Of a stretch of DNA of 7,922 nucleotides, positions 1 through 5,843 are shown piece after piece. Source of the stretch: Clostridia bacterium (GTDB lineage Bacteria > Bacillota > Clostridia > Oscillospirales > Ruminococcaceae); NCBI GenBank assembly GCA_026000865.1, contig BNZF01000055.1, positions 1 through 7,922 on the forward strand. The letters are read 5' to 3'. The position numbers were made by a program, and so were the translations under genes. Under the pieces are notes generated by a model. It searched no databases and was not told the origin of the DNA. It was given only the letters and a program-made list of their open reading frames with translations. The first letter of the stretch is position 1. The number at the start of each line of letters is the position of its first letter.

Positions 1-160
1 GTGTCCGCCTTCGGCGGACAGTCCGCGAGAGGCTTAATTTTGTGATTATTTTCTCCTTGCTTATTTGCAATAATTATTTTATTATAAAACTGCAAAACGC
101 GACAGTAAACGAACGATTAAGTTAAACTATGACGCGAAACACAGGCAGGTGTTACCTGCA
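1..160. repeat. Head-to-head pair of hairpin/CGCG repeat modules
   Basis: A perfect 8-bp stem hairpin (2-20, arms TGTCCGCC/GGCGGACA, loop TTC) is followed by CCGCGAGA. Facing it is an inverted B module with CGCG at 98 and 133 (35 bp apart) and a hairpin at 145-159 (arms GCAGGT/ACCTGC). The section 98-159 is a close inverted match to 2592-2655, sharing the GACGCGAAACACA side and the AGTTTAACTTAATCG core. No gene begins or ends here in the window. Confidence 0.8.
81..109 (-). promoter_or_regulatory. Promoter-like site inside repeat, reading left
   Basis: On the minus strand TTTACT (109-104) is separated by 17 bases from a perfect TATAAT (86-81). The CGCG of the B module lies in the spacer. It would drive transcription out of the left edge of the window. 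Computed by eye only; the -35 is imperfect. Confidence 0.35.
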
Positions 161-262
161 ACTATACATTTTCAACTTTCAACTATAAACTCTCCGACAC
201 GCGTGAGTTAACTAACCGTACAGTAAAACTAAATCGCGAAATGCCAGCAGGTGCTACCTGCT
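161..262 (-). repeat. Heptad array, CGCG pair and hairpin enclosing the vanY stop
   Basis: Heptad-type sequence ending in CTCTCCGAC (161-198) is followed by CGCG at 200 and 235 (35 bp apart). A perfect hairpin follows at 246-262 (arms AGCAGGT/ACCTGCT, loop GCT). The vanY TAG stop occupies 254-256 in this hairpin, so the repeat both ends the reading frame and forms the gene's 3' boundary. There is no T-run after the hairpin on the minus strand, so it is not a standard terminator. Confidence 0.8.
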
Positions 263-1324
263 AACGGTTACTGTTTCTTCAATTTTGTTAGAAAAATCTG
301 GTGGAGTAAAACCTTCACCTCTGTCAACAGTGAAAATATAACCGTCTGTATTATTACCCGAATACGTGTAAGAAACGCCCTCATAAATCGGGGCTTGCGT
401 CACCATTGCACGTGGGTCCGCAGGAACATAATAGACTTCAAAAGTTTTGCCGTCTGCTTTAATATAGAGATGTTCTTTGTCATATTTATAGGTTTTGATT
501 AGTTCAATATATTCTTCAAGACAGAGATTATTTTCATACATATAGGTCGCATGAGTAACTCCAACATATCTGTAATGCCAAGGTTCGCTTGCTATTCCTG
601 TTAGCCCGACTTTATCTCTTGCATAACGCAAAATAAAACCGTATTTGTGGGCATTTTGGGGTATCCAAGCATAGTCACCTTCACCTGTGAAGTCAAGACG
701 AATATCGTTGTCAAGGACTGCCAAATCAAAAGCATAACCTGTTTCGTGTTCAGAAAAACCAGGTTTTGCAACTAAATTCGGGTCACCTTTTTCATATAGC
801 TGTTGTTGATGTTCTTTTGTTCGGTAAGCACTTTCTATGAAAACTTTTCTTTGATTTGTTGCTTTGTTAAAATCTGTCATCATATCATTGAGTTTATAAA
901 TCACAGAAAGACGTAATTTAACATCTCTGTCTTTTACGCTATATGGAGCCCCGTCACGGAAATCATAGACTATGGAAATATCCTCGCTGTTGCCGCAATA
1001 TGCCCAGCTCGAATTGACAAGCAAAAGTTCGCCGTTATGCAAATCATCTTGACCGTTAAGCTCAGGGTCAGTAGAAAGTTCTTCAAAAGAATTAGTCTCC
1101 CACCAAAATTGCGGAACCGATTCAGTTGTTGTGATAACTGTCGTTGTAGTCGCGGTACTTGGTGTTTTTTCTTTATCTTTCGGGTTAATTTTATTAAAAT
1201 CCGTTGCCAATTTATATCCGCCATATCCAGCAAAAGACAAAACTATTGCAACCAACACCGAACAACAAGCGATTAATATTTTCTTTTGCAAACCATTTTT
1301 AGGGTTTCTGTTCTTTACTTCCAT
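254..1324 (-). CDS. Membrane-anchored VanY-like D-alanyl-D-alanine carboxypeptidase (peptidase M15B)
   Basis: Predicted zinc D,D-carboxypeptidase that removes the terminal D-Ala from peptidoglycan stem peptides outside the membrane. The 356-residue protein has a basic N-terminus, one hydrophobic segment at about 16-37 (signal anchor), a Thr-rich linker at 57-67, and an M15B domain at about 95-280. Visible family motifs are SAYR (165-168), SEHETGYAFD (191-200, zinc ligands H193 and D200) and EPWH (247-250, catalytic E247 and zinc ligand H250), followed by RYVG. All expected catalytic residues are present. About 70 residues follow the core; they are not recognised. The ATG start has AGAGG six bases upstream (1331-1335). 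The TAG stop lies inside a perfect hairpin (246-262), so the last residues come from a repeat. There is no vanS/vanR or ligase nearby, so this is more likely a housekeeping cell-wall enzyme than a glycopeptide-resistance gene. Confidence 0.9.
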   Translation of the reverse strand: MEVKNRNPKNGLQKKILIACCSVLVAIVLSFAGYGGYKLATDFNKINPKDKEKTPSTATTTTVITTTESVPQFWWETNSFEELSTDPELNGQDDLHNGELLLVNSSWAYCGNSEDISIVYDFRDGAPYSVKDRDVKLRLSVIYKLNDMMTDFNKATNQRKVFIESAYRTKEHQQQLYEKGDPNLVAKPGFSEHETGYAFDLAVLDNDIRLDFTGEGDYAWIPQNAHKYGFILRYARDKVGLTGIASEPWHYRYVGVTHATYMYENNLCLEEYIELIKTYKYDKEHLYIKADGKTFEVYYVPADPRAMVTQAPIYEGVSYTYSGNNTDGYIFTVDRGEGFTPPDFSNKIEETVTVSR

Positions 1325-1330
1325 ATCTTT

Positions 1331-1335
1331 CCTCT
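1331..1335 (-). promoter_or_regulatory. Ribosome binding site of vanY
   Basis: AGAGG on the minus strand, six bases before ATG 1324. It abuts the end of the C repeat, so the repeat boundary coincides with the translation start region. Confidence 0.7.
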
Positions 1336-1550
1336 TTTTATTTTGAGCCGCAACACTTACCTGTGCGACTTTTAACGATTACAACTTTTAGAAACCTCTG
1401 CGACTTTTTTAGCTTTAATGACTTGCAACCATTGAACCTTTATAAAACTATCAAAACGCGACATTAAACTAATCATATATTTAAGCCCCTCGCGGATTGT
1501 CGCCGAAGGCGACACCACAACTATACACTATACACTATTAACTCTCCGAC
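1336..1550 (-). repeat. Complete composite repeat (H-P-B-C) forming the vanY leader
   Basis: Read on the minus strand the order is: heptad array (1550-1515), GTGG (1518-1515), a 7-bp stem hairpin (1514-1498, arms TGTCGCC/GGCGACA), CGCG at 1491 and 1457 (34 bp apart), then the C module with TTGCAAG and repeated AAAAGTCGCA-type units. It ends GCGGCTCAAAATAAAAA at 1336-1352, directly before the vanY ribosome site. The heptad end overlaps the manA stop codon. This is the clearest full-length example of the composite. Confidence 0.85.
1439..1468 (-). promoter_or_regulatory. Candidate vanY promoter within the repeat
   Basis: Minus-strand TTTAAT (1468-1463), an 18-base spacer containing CGCG, and TATAAA (1444-1439). 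A transcript would start near 1432 and carry a leader of about 108 bases made of C-repeat sequence. The -35 is weak, but similar arrangements recur in other B modules (3947-3975, 81-109). Confidence 0.35.
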
Positions 1551-2533
1551 ATTTGCGTGATTAGCACTACTAATTCCCCGTAGAGGGTGTAATTTAAATC
1601 ACAGGCGGGAATGAAAAAACTGTCACCGCGTTTTGCGGGGAGCATTTCGTCAATGTCGGAAATGTTTCCCTCACCGTCAAGGATTACGATATTGTGAAAA
1701 GTTTTGCCGTCAAGTTCAAAAGAGTGAAAATTTGAGGTTGTTAACAGTTTTACTGTGAACTGTTCTGTTTCGCCGAGGGTAACCAACCCGTCAACCTTAG
1801 CGGATGGCAAATATTCGTCTGACGGAGTAAAATCAATTACTTGTAACGCTTTTTCGAGTTGCATTTGACGAGGTAACCCGATTTCATTTTCTCTGCCAAA
1901 ATCATAAATCGGGTAATAAGCATTTGAGCTTTCATGTATTGCAACAAGGGTTATTCCTTTGCCAACAGAGTGGATTGTACCTGGGTTAATTTTAAATGTA
2001 TCGCCTTTTGTAACCTTGACTTTTCTAAGATATTCGGTTATAGTATTGTCATTTAAAGCTTTCTTAAACAATTCAGGCGAAATGGTTTCCTTAAAACCAT
2101 AAATTATTTCAGAATTTTCTTCACAATCAAGTATATGCCAGATTTCTGTGCGTGCAACTTGGTGTTCGTTAATAGACGCAAAGTCTTTGTTCGGGTTAAC
2201 TTGTAAAGGCAAATCTTGTGCAACATCAACAAATTTTACTAAGAAAGGAAAGTTAGCATAACCATTATAAAGTGAGCCGAAAAGTTTTTTGCGGTTTAAT
2301 CCGCTCAAACTAAGCGTCATAATATCGCCAGACGGTTTTGGTAAAGGTGCGGGCGAGAGTTTTGAAATTCCGTCCATATGGCAAGCAAACTCCCAAACCT
2401 CCGCGAGATGAGAGTGTTCTGTTGCTATTCCCGTTTCCAACGCTTGTTTTTCAAGAAAAACTTCAAAGATTTCTTTGAGCCTAACACCGCCCCAATAGTA
2501 ATCTTTGAAAATTGGTTGCAATTTTAATATCAT
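1538..2533 (-). CDS. manA: Class I mannose-6-phosphate isomerase (ManA-like), with a changed metal-ligand residue
   Basis: Belongs to the cupin-type class I phosphomannose isomerases, which interconvert mannose-6-phosphate and fructose-6-phosphate in the cytosol. The length of 331 residues fits the short bacterial type. Recognisable blocks are YYWGGVRLKEIF (12-23), WEFACHMDG (47-55), FPFLVKFVD (95-103), QVNP (111-114), RTEIWHILD (128-136), GDTFKINPGTIHSVGKG (177-193) and YPIYDFGR (207-214). By family alignment the zinc ligands should be Gln, His, Glu and His. Here Q111, E130 and H188 are kept but the first His is N113 (codon AAC). The usual Y-R-L-Y-D block reads Y-P-I-Y-D. Activity is therefore uncertain: it may be a divergent isomerase or a non-catalytic sugar-binding relative. 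GAGG lies four bases before the ATG. The final MSES and the TAA stop are encoded by the start of a TCGGAGAGTTAATAG heptad repeat. Confidence 0.82.
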   Translation of the reverse strand: MILKLQPIFKDYYWGGVRLKEIFEVFLEKQALETGIATEHSHLAEVWEFACHMDGISKLSPAPLPKPSGDIMTLSLSGLNRKKLFGSLYNGYANFPFLVKFVDVAQDLPLQVNPNKDFASINEHQVARTEIWHILDCEENSEIIYGFKETISPELFKKALNDNTITEYLRKVKVTKGDTFKINPGTIHSVGKGITLVAIHESSNAYYPIYDFGRENEIGLPRQMQLEKALQVIDFTPSDEYLPSAKVDGLVTLGETEQFTVKLLTTSNFHSFELDGKTFHNIVILDGEGNISDIDEMLPAKRGDSFFIPACDLNYTLYGELVVLITQMSES

Positions 2534-2566
2534 TATTCCTCAACACCCTTTGAGGCGTCTTTTAAT

Positions 2567-2748
2567 AGTGAACAGTTAAAAGTTAATAGTTGCAGGTAAC
2601 ACCTGCTTGTGTTTCGCGTCATAGTTTAACTTAATCGTTTGTTTTTTGGTCGCGTTTTGCAACTATTACTTATAATAAGAAAACGCGACTAAAAACTAGC
2701 AATACAGTACCTTTCAACTTTATACTATGAACTATTAACTCTCCGACA
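2567..2748. repeat. Hairpin, CGCG pair and heptads between manA and the membrane-protein gene
   Basis: In plus orientation: heptads (2567-2591), a hairpin (2592-2606, arms GCAGGT/ACCTGC, loop AAC), CGCG at 2615 and 2651 (36 bp apart), then TTTTGCAACTATTA and a facing AACGCGAC, and a minus-oriented heptad array ending in CTCTCCGAC (2711-2747). The part 2592-2655 is a near-copy, inverted, of 98-159. No clear promoter for manA was found in this stretch. Confidence 0.8.
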
Positions 2749-2760
2749 CCCCGCGTAACC

Positions 2761-2802
2761 GTGTCGCGTAGCGTCACTCCACAACTAATAACTATCAACT
2801 CT
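2761..2802 (-). repeat. Degenerate hairpin plus short heptads
   Basis: 2761-2777 is a 7-bp hairpin of the GTGACGC/GCGTCAC type with one T-T mismatch. On the minus strand GTGG plus one base precedes it, and two or three heptads (AGTTGATAGTTATTAG) precede that. It follows the stop of the 2814-3806 gene. Confidence 0.65.
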
Positions 2803-2828
2803 TTTCTTACAATTTATTGTAAGAAAAG
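2801..2828. repeat. 28-bp perfect palindrome centred on a stop codon
   Basis: Two 13-bp arms (CTTTTCTTACAAT and its complement) flank a TT centre. The TAA stop of the leftward membrane-protein gene (2816-2814) is at the centre and the upstream arm encodes the last residues. In RNA it would be an A/U-rich stem of 13 pairs; no U-run follows on the minus strand, so simple intrinsic termination is not supported. Confidence 0.85.
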
Positions 2829-3806
2829 TTCTCTATTGGTTAGTTCAAAGCGTTTTTCAAGAACAGCGGCGATATATCTGAATTGAATTTTGCCATCAAC
2901 ATAGAGTATGTCCCCTTTTTCAGGTACTCCGAGGTCAGTTAAATCTTTTTCAGATAAGTCTTTGAGGTAAACAGGTGTTGCTTTTTCGATTGTTTTACCT
3001 TTGCTGTCTTTTACTTTTTGCGTAGGTTCGACACCGATTATTTTATATTGGTCTTTGTCGAATGAATATTCTGTGTTGGGGTTAAGTCGCAAAATTTCGG
3101 AAACACATTCTTTTCTCGTTTCGGTTTTCCATTCCAAAACTAAATCTGTTGAGGGTTTACGTGGTACAGCGTTATTTGTATAGACTTTATGCTGATAACC
3201 TTTTATTCTGAATATCAAGATTTTATTGTTAATGTCTTTGTTATTTGGTTCGAGCATTATTTCTGTTCCTGCGGTGGAATTGGGTGCATCTTCGACATAT
3301 ACACGATATAATCCACTGTTGGATACGATGTCTTTTTTAGTTGTAATCTCATAAACATGAGGTGAAAAAAGAGTTGTGATGAGATAAAAAACCAACGCTC
3401 CGATGATGTAATACAGTAAAAGTAACGCACCGAAAATTGTTTTAGTTCTTTCGCTTGCTCCACTCAAAAAGAATATGATTAGAGAAACTGCTGCAATCGG
3501 GATAATTAAACTCCATTCGCCAAACCAAAACATTGCAATTGGTAAAGTTAAAAACATTAATGCAATGCTTATGATAACTGTTATGAATTGTTTTCGTGTA
3601 TAAAGCATCGCCGTCAACGCAAGCAGAGAAATTCCGCAGGCGAGCAATAAAAATTCAGCTTTTTTAGGTACAATCAGAGTATAGAAAACAGACCGATATG
3701 CTAAAACCAATACGATTAACGCATAAGGTACCGACAAAAGTGAAACAAACAATCTTGTCCAAAAATTGCCTAAAATCTTATTTAATGTTTTTTCCTTTTG
3801 AGCCAC
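2814..3806 (-). CDS. Uncharacterised membrane protein: five N-terminal membrane segments plus a soluble C-terminal domain
   Basis: I do not recognise a named family. The 330-residue protein has a short basic N-terminus (MAQKEKTLNK) and five likely membrane segments at about 16-38, 50-68, 74-92, 98-115 and 123-147. A hydrophilic, mixed alpha/beta-looking region follows (about 150-330), rich in Lys, Asp, Asn and Thr. With five segments the two ends should lie on opposite sides of the membrane, so the C-terminal domain may be extracellular. No catalytic motif is evident. The start is GTG, with GAGGAG five bases upstream (3812-3817). The first codons, GTG GCT CAA AAG GAA AAA, closely resemble the end of the upstream C repeat. 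The TAA stop sits in the centre of a 28-bp perfect palindrome that also encodes the final LFLQ. A long repeat-rich leader with promoter-like sites lies upstream. Gene reality is well supported by length, start signals and membrane pattern. Confidence 0.8.
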   Translation of the reverse strand: MAQKEKTLNKILGNFWTRLFVSLLSVPYALIVLVLAYRSVFYTLIVPKKAEFLLLACGISLLALTAMLYTRKQFITVIISIALMFLTLPIAMFWFGEWSLIIPIAAVSLIIFFLSGASERTKTIFGALLLLYYIIGALVFYLITTLFSPHVYEITTKKDIVSNSGLYRVYVEDAPNSTAGTEIMLEPNNKDINNKILIFRIKGYQHKVYTNNAVPRKPSTDLVLEWKTETRKECVSEILRLNPNTEYSFDKDQYKIIGVEPTQKVKDSKGKTIEKATPVYLKDLSEKDLTDLGVPEKGDILYVDGKIQFRYIAAVLEKRFELTNRELFLQ

Positions 3807-3811
3807 TTTTA

Positions 3812-3817
3812 CTCCTC
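3812..3817 (-). promoter_or_regulatory. Ribosome binding site that fixes the GTG start at 3806
   Basis: GAGGAG on the minus strand, five bases before GTG 3806. This is the only strong site near the start and supports GTG initiation. Confidence 0.75.
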
Positions 3818-3823
3818 AGCACT

Positions 3824-3940
3824 TTTTTTATTTTGAGCCGCTTTTTTATTTTGAGCCGCAACGCTTGCCCTTGCGACCTTTAATCATTACACCTTTTATG
3901 AACCCTTGCGACTCTTTTAGTTTAAATAATTTGCAACCAT
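3824..3940 (-). repeat. C module with its 18-bp end duplicated in tandem
   Basis: The C end GCGGCTCAAAATAAAAAA is present twice back to back (minus strand, 3859-3842 and 3841-3824). Upstream lie the recurring units AAGGTCGCAAGGGCAAGC, AAAAGGTGTAATGATTAAAG and AAAAGAGTCGCAAGGGTTC, ending at TTGCAAATTATTTAAAC. The unit order matches the vanY leader. Confidence 0.85.
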
Positions 3941-4195
3941 TGTGTTTTTATAAAGCAACAAAACGCGGAATTAAAATAATCATACAATTAAAATATCTCG
4001 CGAAATGCAGGCGGATGCTATCCGCTGTGTTTTTATAAAGCAATAAAACGCGGAATTAAAATAATCATACAATTAAAATATCTCGCGAAATGCAGGCGGA
4101 TGCTATCCGCTTTTTTGTAGAACTATTAAAACGCGACAGTAAAATAATCATAAGATTAAAATATCTCGCGTAATCGTGACGCGAAGCGTCACACC
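3941..4195 (-). repeat. 85-bp tandem array, two near-identical copies and one diverged copy with a swapped hairpin
   Basis: Copies 3941-4025 and 4026-4110 differ at one base. The third, about 4111-4195, keeps the CGCG pair and A/T core but replaces the hairpin. Hairpins: 4011-4025 and 4096-4110 (arms GCGGAT/ATCCGC) versus 4176-4192 (arms GTGACGC/GCGTCAC). CGCG pairs are at 3964/3999, 4049/4084 and 4132/4167, each 35 bp apart. The array lies in the leader of the 2814-3806 gene. On the plus strand the second hairpin is followed directly by T6, so it could terminate rightward transcription. Confidence 0.92.
3947..3975 (-). promoter_or_regulatory. Candidate promoter of the membrane-protein gene
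   Basis: Minus-strand TTTAAT (3975-3970), a 17-base spacer with CCGCG, and TATAAA (3952-3947). The predicted start near 3940 gives a leader of about 134 bases to GTG 3806. The same site is duplicated 85 bp upstream in the tandem copy. The -35 is poor. Confidence 0.35.
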
Positions 4196-4238
4196 ATAAC
4201 TTTCAACTTTACACTATCAACTATCAACTCTCCGACAA
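4196..4238 (-). repeat. Heptad array upstream of the 85-bp tandem repeat
   Basis: On the minus strand it reads TCGGAGAGTTGATAGTTGAT and continues through TAGTGTAAAGTTGAAAGTT to ATGG, one base before the hairpin at 4192-4176. This is the standard H-then-P arrangement. Confidence 0.8.
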
Positions 4239-4272
4239 TCTCCAACAAAATGAGTATAAAAATATACGCTAC

Positions 4273-4300
4273 ATTATAACATACAAATTAGTTTTTGCAA
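4273..4300 (-). promoter_or_regulatory. Promoter-like site upstream of the tandem array
   Basis: Minus-strand TTGCAA (4300-4295), 16-base spacer, perfect TATAAT (4278-4273). It would start a transcript near 4266 that runs through the heptads and three hairpins into the 2814-3806 gene, giving a leader of about 460 bases. Alternatively it is a chance match in A/T-rich DNA. Confidence 0.4.
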
Positions 4301-4329
4301 CTATTTTTTGTTTTTTTCCTTTGAGCCAC
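4288..4329 (-). other. Start-like relic resembling the MAQ-type gene starts
   Basis: On the minus strand GTG GCT CAA AGG AAA AAA opens a 13-codon frame (MAQRKKTKNSCKN) ending at 4288. It matches the starts at 3806 and 6486 and the C-repeat end, but no gene follows. It may be a decayed C end or the remnant of a lost gene. It is too short to be called a gene. Confidence 0.35.
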
Positions 4330-4460
4330 AGAACTTCGCCTTTGCAAGTGTTAGTCATTGTTTATTTTATAACAAATTTCAAACACGGCGTATACGACGT
4401 GCAAAGTCCGTTGGAAAACTTGTTTTATGTGCGGTTTTGAGCGTGTTTTTGTCATGCTCC

Positions 4461-4476
4461 CTCGCCGTACGGCGAG
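4461..4476. repeat. 16-bp perfect GC-rich palindrome
   Basis: CTCGCCGTACGGCGAG has no spacer between its arms, unlike the other hairpins, which have 3-4-base loops. It stands alone in A/T-rich DNA and could be a protein-binding site. No T-run follows on either strand. Confidence 0.6.
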
Positions 4477-4594
4477 AACCCCAACATCTATATGTCAAGC
4501 GGAATTACCATATAATACATTGCGACTTTTTTTTATTTTAATTAATTTGCAACTACTTAAAATAACAAAAAAAAGCAGAAAAACGCAAAAATTA

Positions 4595-4622
4595 TTGACA
4601 AAATCATATTTTCGAGTATAAT
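4595..4622 (+). promoter_or_regulatory. Strong sigma-A-type promoter with no gene behind it
   Basis: Perfect TTGACA (4595-4600), 16-base spacer, perfect TATAAT (4617-4622). This is the best promoter match in the window. A transcript would start near 4629, but rightward there are only very short frames before the composite repeat at 4805. It might make a small RNA or feed the repeat region and run antisense to ytaF. Confidence 0.6.
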
Positions 4623-4807
4623 TATTTTTTTAGTTCTCACTATGTTTTAGGGTATTTTTATAAAACTTTTATAAAGACTTCTCTTTATGGCGACGATTTA
4701 CAAATAGAGTTAAAGGATATATTTGATTAACTTTTGTGTGATATGATGTATATTCTTAACAAATATTCATTTTTTTGTGGAATAAGGCGAAAAAAGTCGT
4801 AAAGGCG

Positions 4808-5086
4808 ACAGTTAATAGTTAACAGTTAATAGTCAATAGTTGTGGTGTGACGCTACGCGTCACAGTTTCGCGACATAGTTTAACTTAATCATAAGTTTAC
4901 TGTCGCGTTTTATTATTTTGATAAATATTCATTGGTTGCAAGTAAATAAGGCTAAAAAAGTTGCAGTGGCTGATAGAAGGTGTGATTGTTAAAAGTTGCA
5001 GAGGCTAGCGTTTCCCGACTACGCGTAAACGCTACGTCAAGGTTCTGATTCTGCCACTGGCAGGAACCTTCCCAAAATAAAAAAGC
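4808..5086 (+). repeat. Gene-less complete composite repeat, interrupted by a D element
   Basis: In plus orientation: heptads (4810-4841), GTGG, a 7-bp hairpin (4847-4863, arms GTGACGC/GCGTCAC), CGCG at 4869 and 4904 (35 bp apart, extending to complementary CGCGACA and TGTCGCG), TTGCAAG, and C units with AAAAGTTGCAG. The D element (5011-5073) then stands where the GCGGCTC end is expected, followed by AAAATAAAAAAGCG. No plus-strand gene follows; the next gene, ytaF, points the other way. Confidence 0.85.
5011..5073 (+). repeat. D element, left copy of an inverted pair
   Basis: About 63 bp from TTTCCCGAC to GGAACCTTCCC. It folds: AAGGTTC (5039-5045) pairs with GAACCTT (5064-5070) and CTGCCA (5051-5056) with TGGCAG (5058-5063), leaving a 5-base bulge. 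The 5' half holds a smaller symmetric motif, GCGTAAACGC. The first 47 bases are identical to the inverted copy at 5984-6048. Confidence 0.9.
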
Positions 5087-5210
5087 GTCGGAGAGTTTAT
5101 GGTTAAAAGTGTAAAGTTGAAAGTATGTATTCCTTATTTAAACCCATAAAAAGCAACCGAGAACAAACGATTTAGTCAAATTACATCGCGAAATTGCCAA
5201 TTACAAATAG
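5087..5210 (+). repeat. Heptads and truncated inverted B module downstream of ytaF
   Basis: GTCGGAGAGTTTATGG opens a heptad array (to about 5125). The part 5150-5188 (ACCGAGAACAAACGATTTAG through ATCGCG) is a diverged copy of 7632-7670, with only one CGCG preserved. A weak 5-bp stem AATTGCCAATT (5190-5200) occupies the hairpin position. Heptad-like AGTTAATTGTTG (5208-5219) overlaps the ytaF stop. Confidence 0.65.
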
Positions 5211-5840
5211 TTAATTGTTGAATATTCTGGAAATTGCAACACAAATTAGAATAATCCCGCCGAGCCAAGAGAAATCTTTTTTTATGTATGAAATTTTATT
5301 ACCAGTTAATTGACCTATTTGTAAAACTAAGATATTTATTGCAAAACTGAAAATAACCACAAGAATTATGTTTATGTCGTCTAAAAAACCTGCACCAAAA
5401 CCTGTTGCAAGAGCGTCAATTGCGACCGCAATAGCCAATACAATGGCTTCACGTTCTGACAAAACCATCGAGAAATCTTTATCCGCTTTTGTTTCATCAA
5501 GATATACTTCAATCACAAATCCGAATTTTGATATATTAAGACAATTTTTTTCTGGATATTTAGCTGTTGTTTTTTGGATTAATGATTTTATATATGAACG
5601 GCAAATATTTGTTAGTGCAACCGCCAAAAGTATGGTAACCCCGATTGCAAGGCAAAAACTTTCAGACAAGAATTTTGATATGTAATTACTCGCAAACAGC
5701 GGTAAACTCAAAGCGGCACTATTAACCAACGCGATAATTAACACCGCACTCTTGCTGATTTTAATCTTACTTACGCCATATGAAAACGCTGCCAAAAACA
5801 CATCAACACTTGGCACCAAACATAATAATATTTCTTTCAT
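5211..5840 (-). CDS. ytaF: YtaF-like sporulation membrane protein (MntP/LysE-type transporter fold)
   Basis: Resembles YtaF, a six-segment membrane protein of endospore formers related to the manganese exporter MntP; its biochemical role is not established. From the ATG at 5840 it has 209 residues. Hydrophobic segments fall at about 3-22, 31-50, 60-80, 131-151, 157-176 and 190-206. Two half-repeats show the family Asp signatures: SVDVFLAAFSYG (11-22, D13) and AIAVAIDALATGFGAG (136-151, D142). The YtaF-type insert KADKDFSMVLSEREA (118-132) lies between them. An in-frame GTG at 5870 would add ten residues, but those are the translated end of the C repeat (AAQNKKR) and lack a separate ribosome site, so ATG 5840 is preferred although its site is only A-rich. 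The gene is flanked by an inverted pair of D elements and is divergent from birA. Confidence 0.78.
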   Translation of the reverse strand: MKEILLCLVPSVDVFLAAFSYGVSKIKISKSAVLIIALVNSAALSLPLFASNYISKFLSESFCLAIGVTILLAVALTNICRSYIKSLIQKTTAKYPEKNCLNISKFGFVIEVYLDETKADKDFSMVLSEREAIVLAIAVAIDALATGFGAGFLDDINIILVVIFSFAINILVLQIGQLTGNKISYIKKDFSWLGGIILICVAISRIFNN

Positions 5841-5843
5841 TCT

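Larger units (their letters stand above)
4241..4804. other. Gene-less A/T-rich stretch of about 560 bp
   Basis: No convincing gene was found. It holds the two promoter-like sites (4273-4300 minus, 4595-4622 plus), an imperfect 18-bp palindrome (4384-4401), a perfect GC palindrome (4461-4476) and the MAQ-like relic at 4288-4329. Short open frames present (for example 34 codons on the minus strand, 4351-4455) lack ribosome sites and recognisable sequence. Base composition and scarcity of repeat modules set 4330-4780 apart from the other gaps. Confidence 0.6.

Noticed and set aside
970..1346. Several 71-87-codon frames on both strands
   Set aside because: They overlap vanY, which has full catalytic motifs and a good ribosome site.
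4096..4116. Hairpin plus T6 as the terminator of a gene
   Set aside because: It is a good terminator shape on the plus strand, but no rightward gene lies upstream; the same hairpin is part of a tandem repeat.
3941..4195. Tandem repeat array considered as a CRISPR
   Set aside because: The 85-bp units are nearly identical throughout with no unique spacers, and no cas gene is present.
4351..4455. 34-codon minus-strand frame (MTKTRSKPH...) as a small gene
   Set aside because: The ribosome site is absent or too close to the ATG, there is no promoter with a -10, and the sequence matches nothing I recognise.
4308..4621. Two overlapping plus-strand frames of 64-77 codons
   Set aside because: Composition is that of A/T-rich repeat DNA, they overlap each other and a promoter, and no ribosome site is present.
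5011..5073. D element considered as an integron attC site
   Set aside because: The ends lack the attC core (RYYYAAC/GTTRRRY) pattern, there is no integrase, and the copies are inverted around a chromosomal gene.
5368..5685. 105-codon plus-strand frame
   Set aside because: It is the complement of ytaF, whose membrane pattern and motifs are clear.
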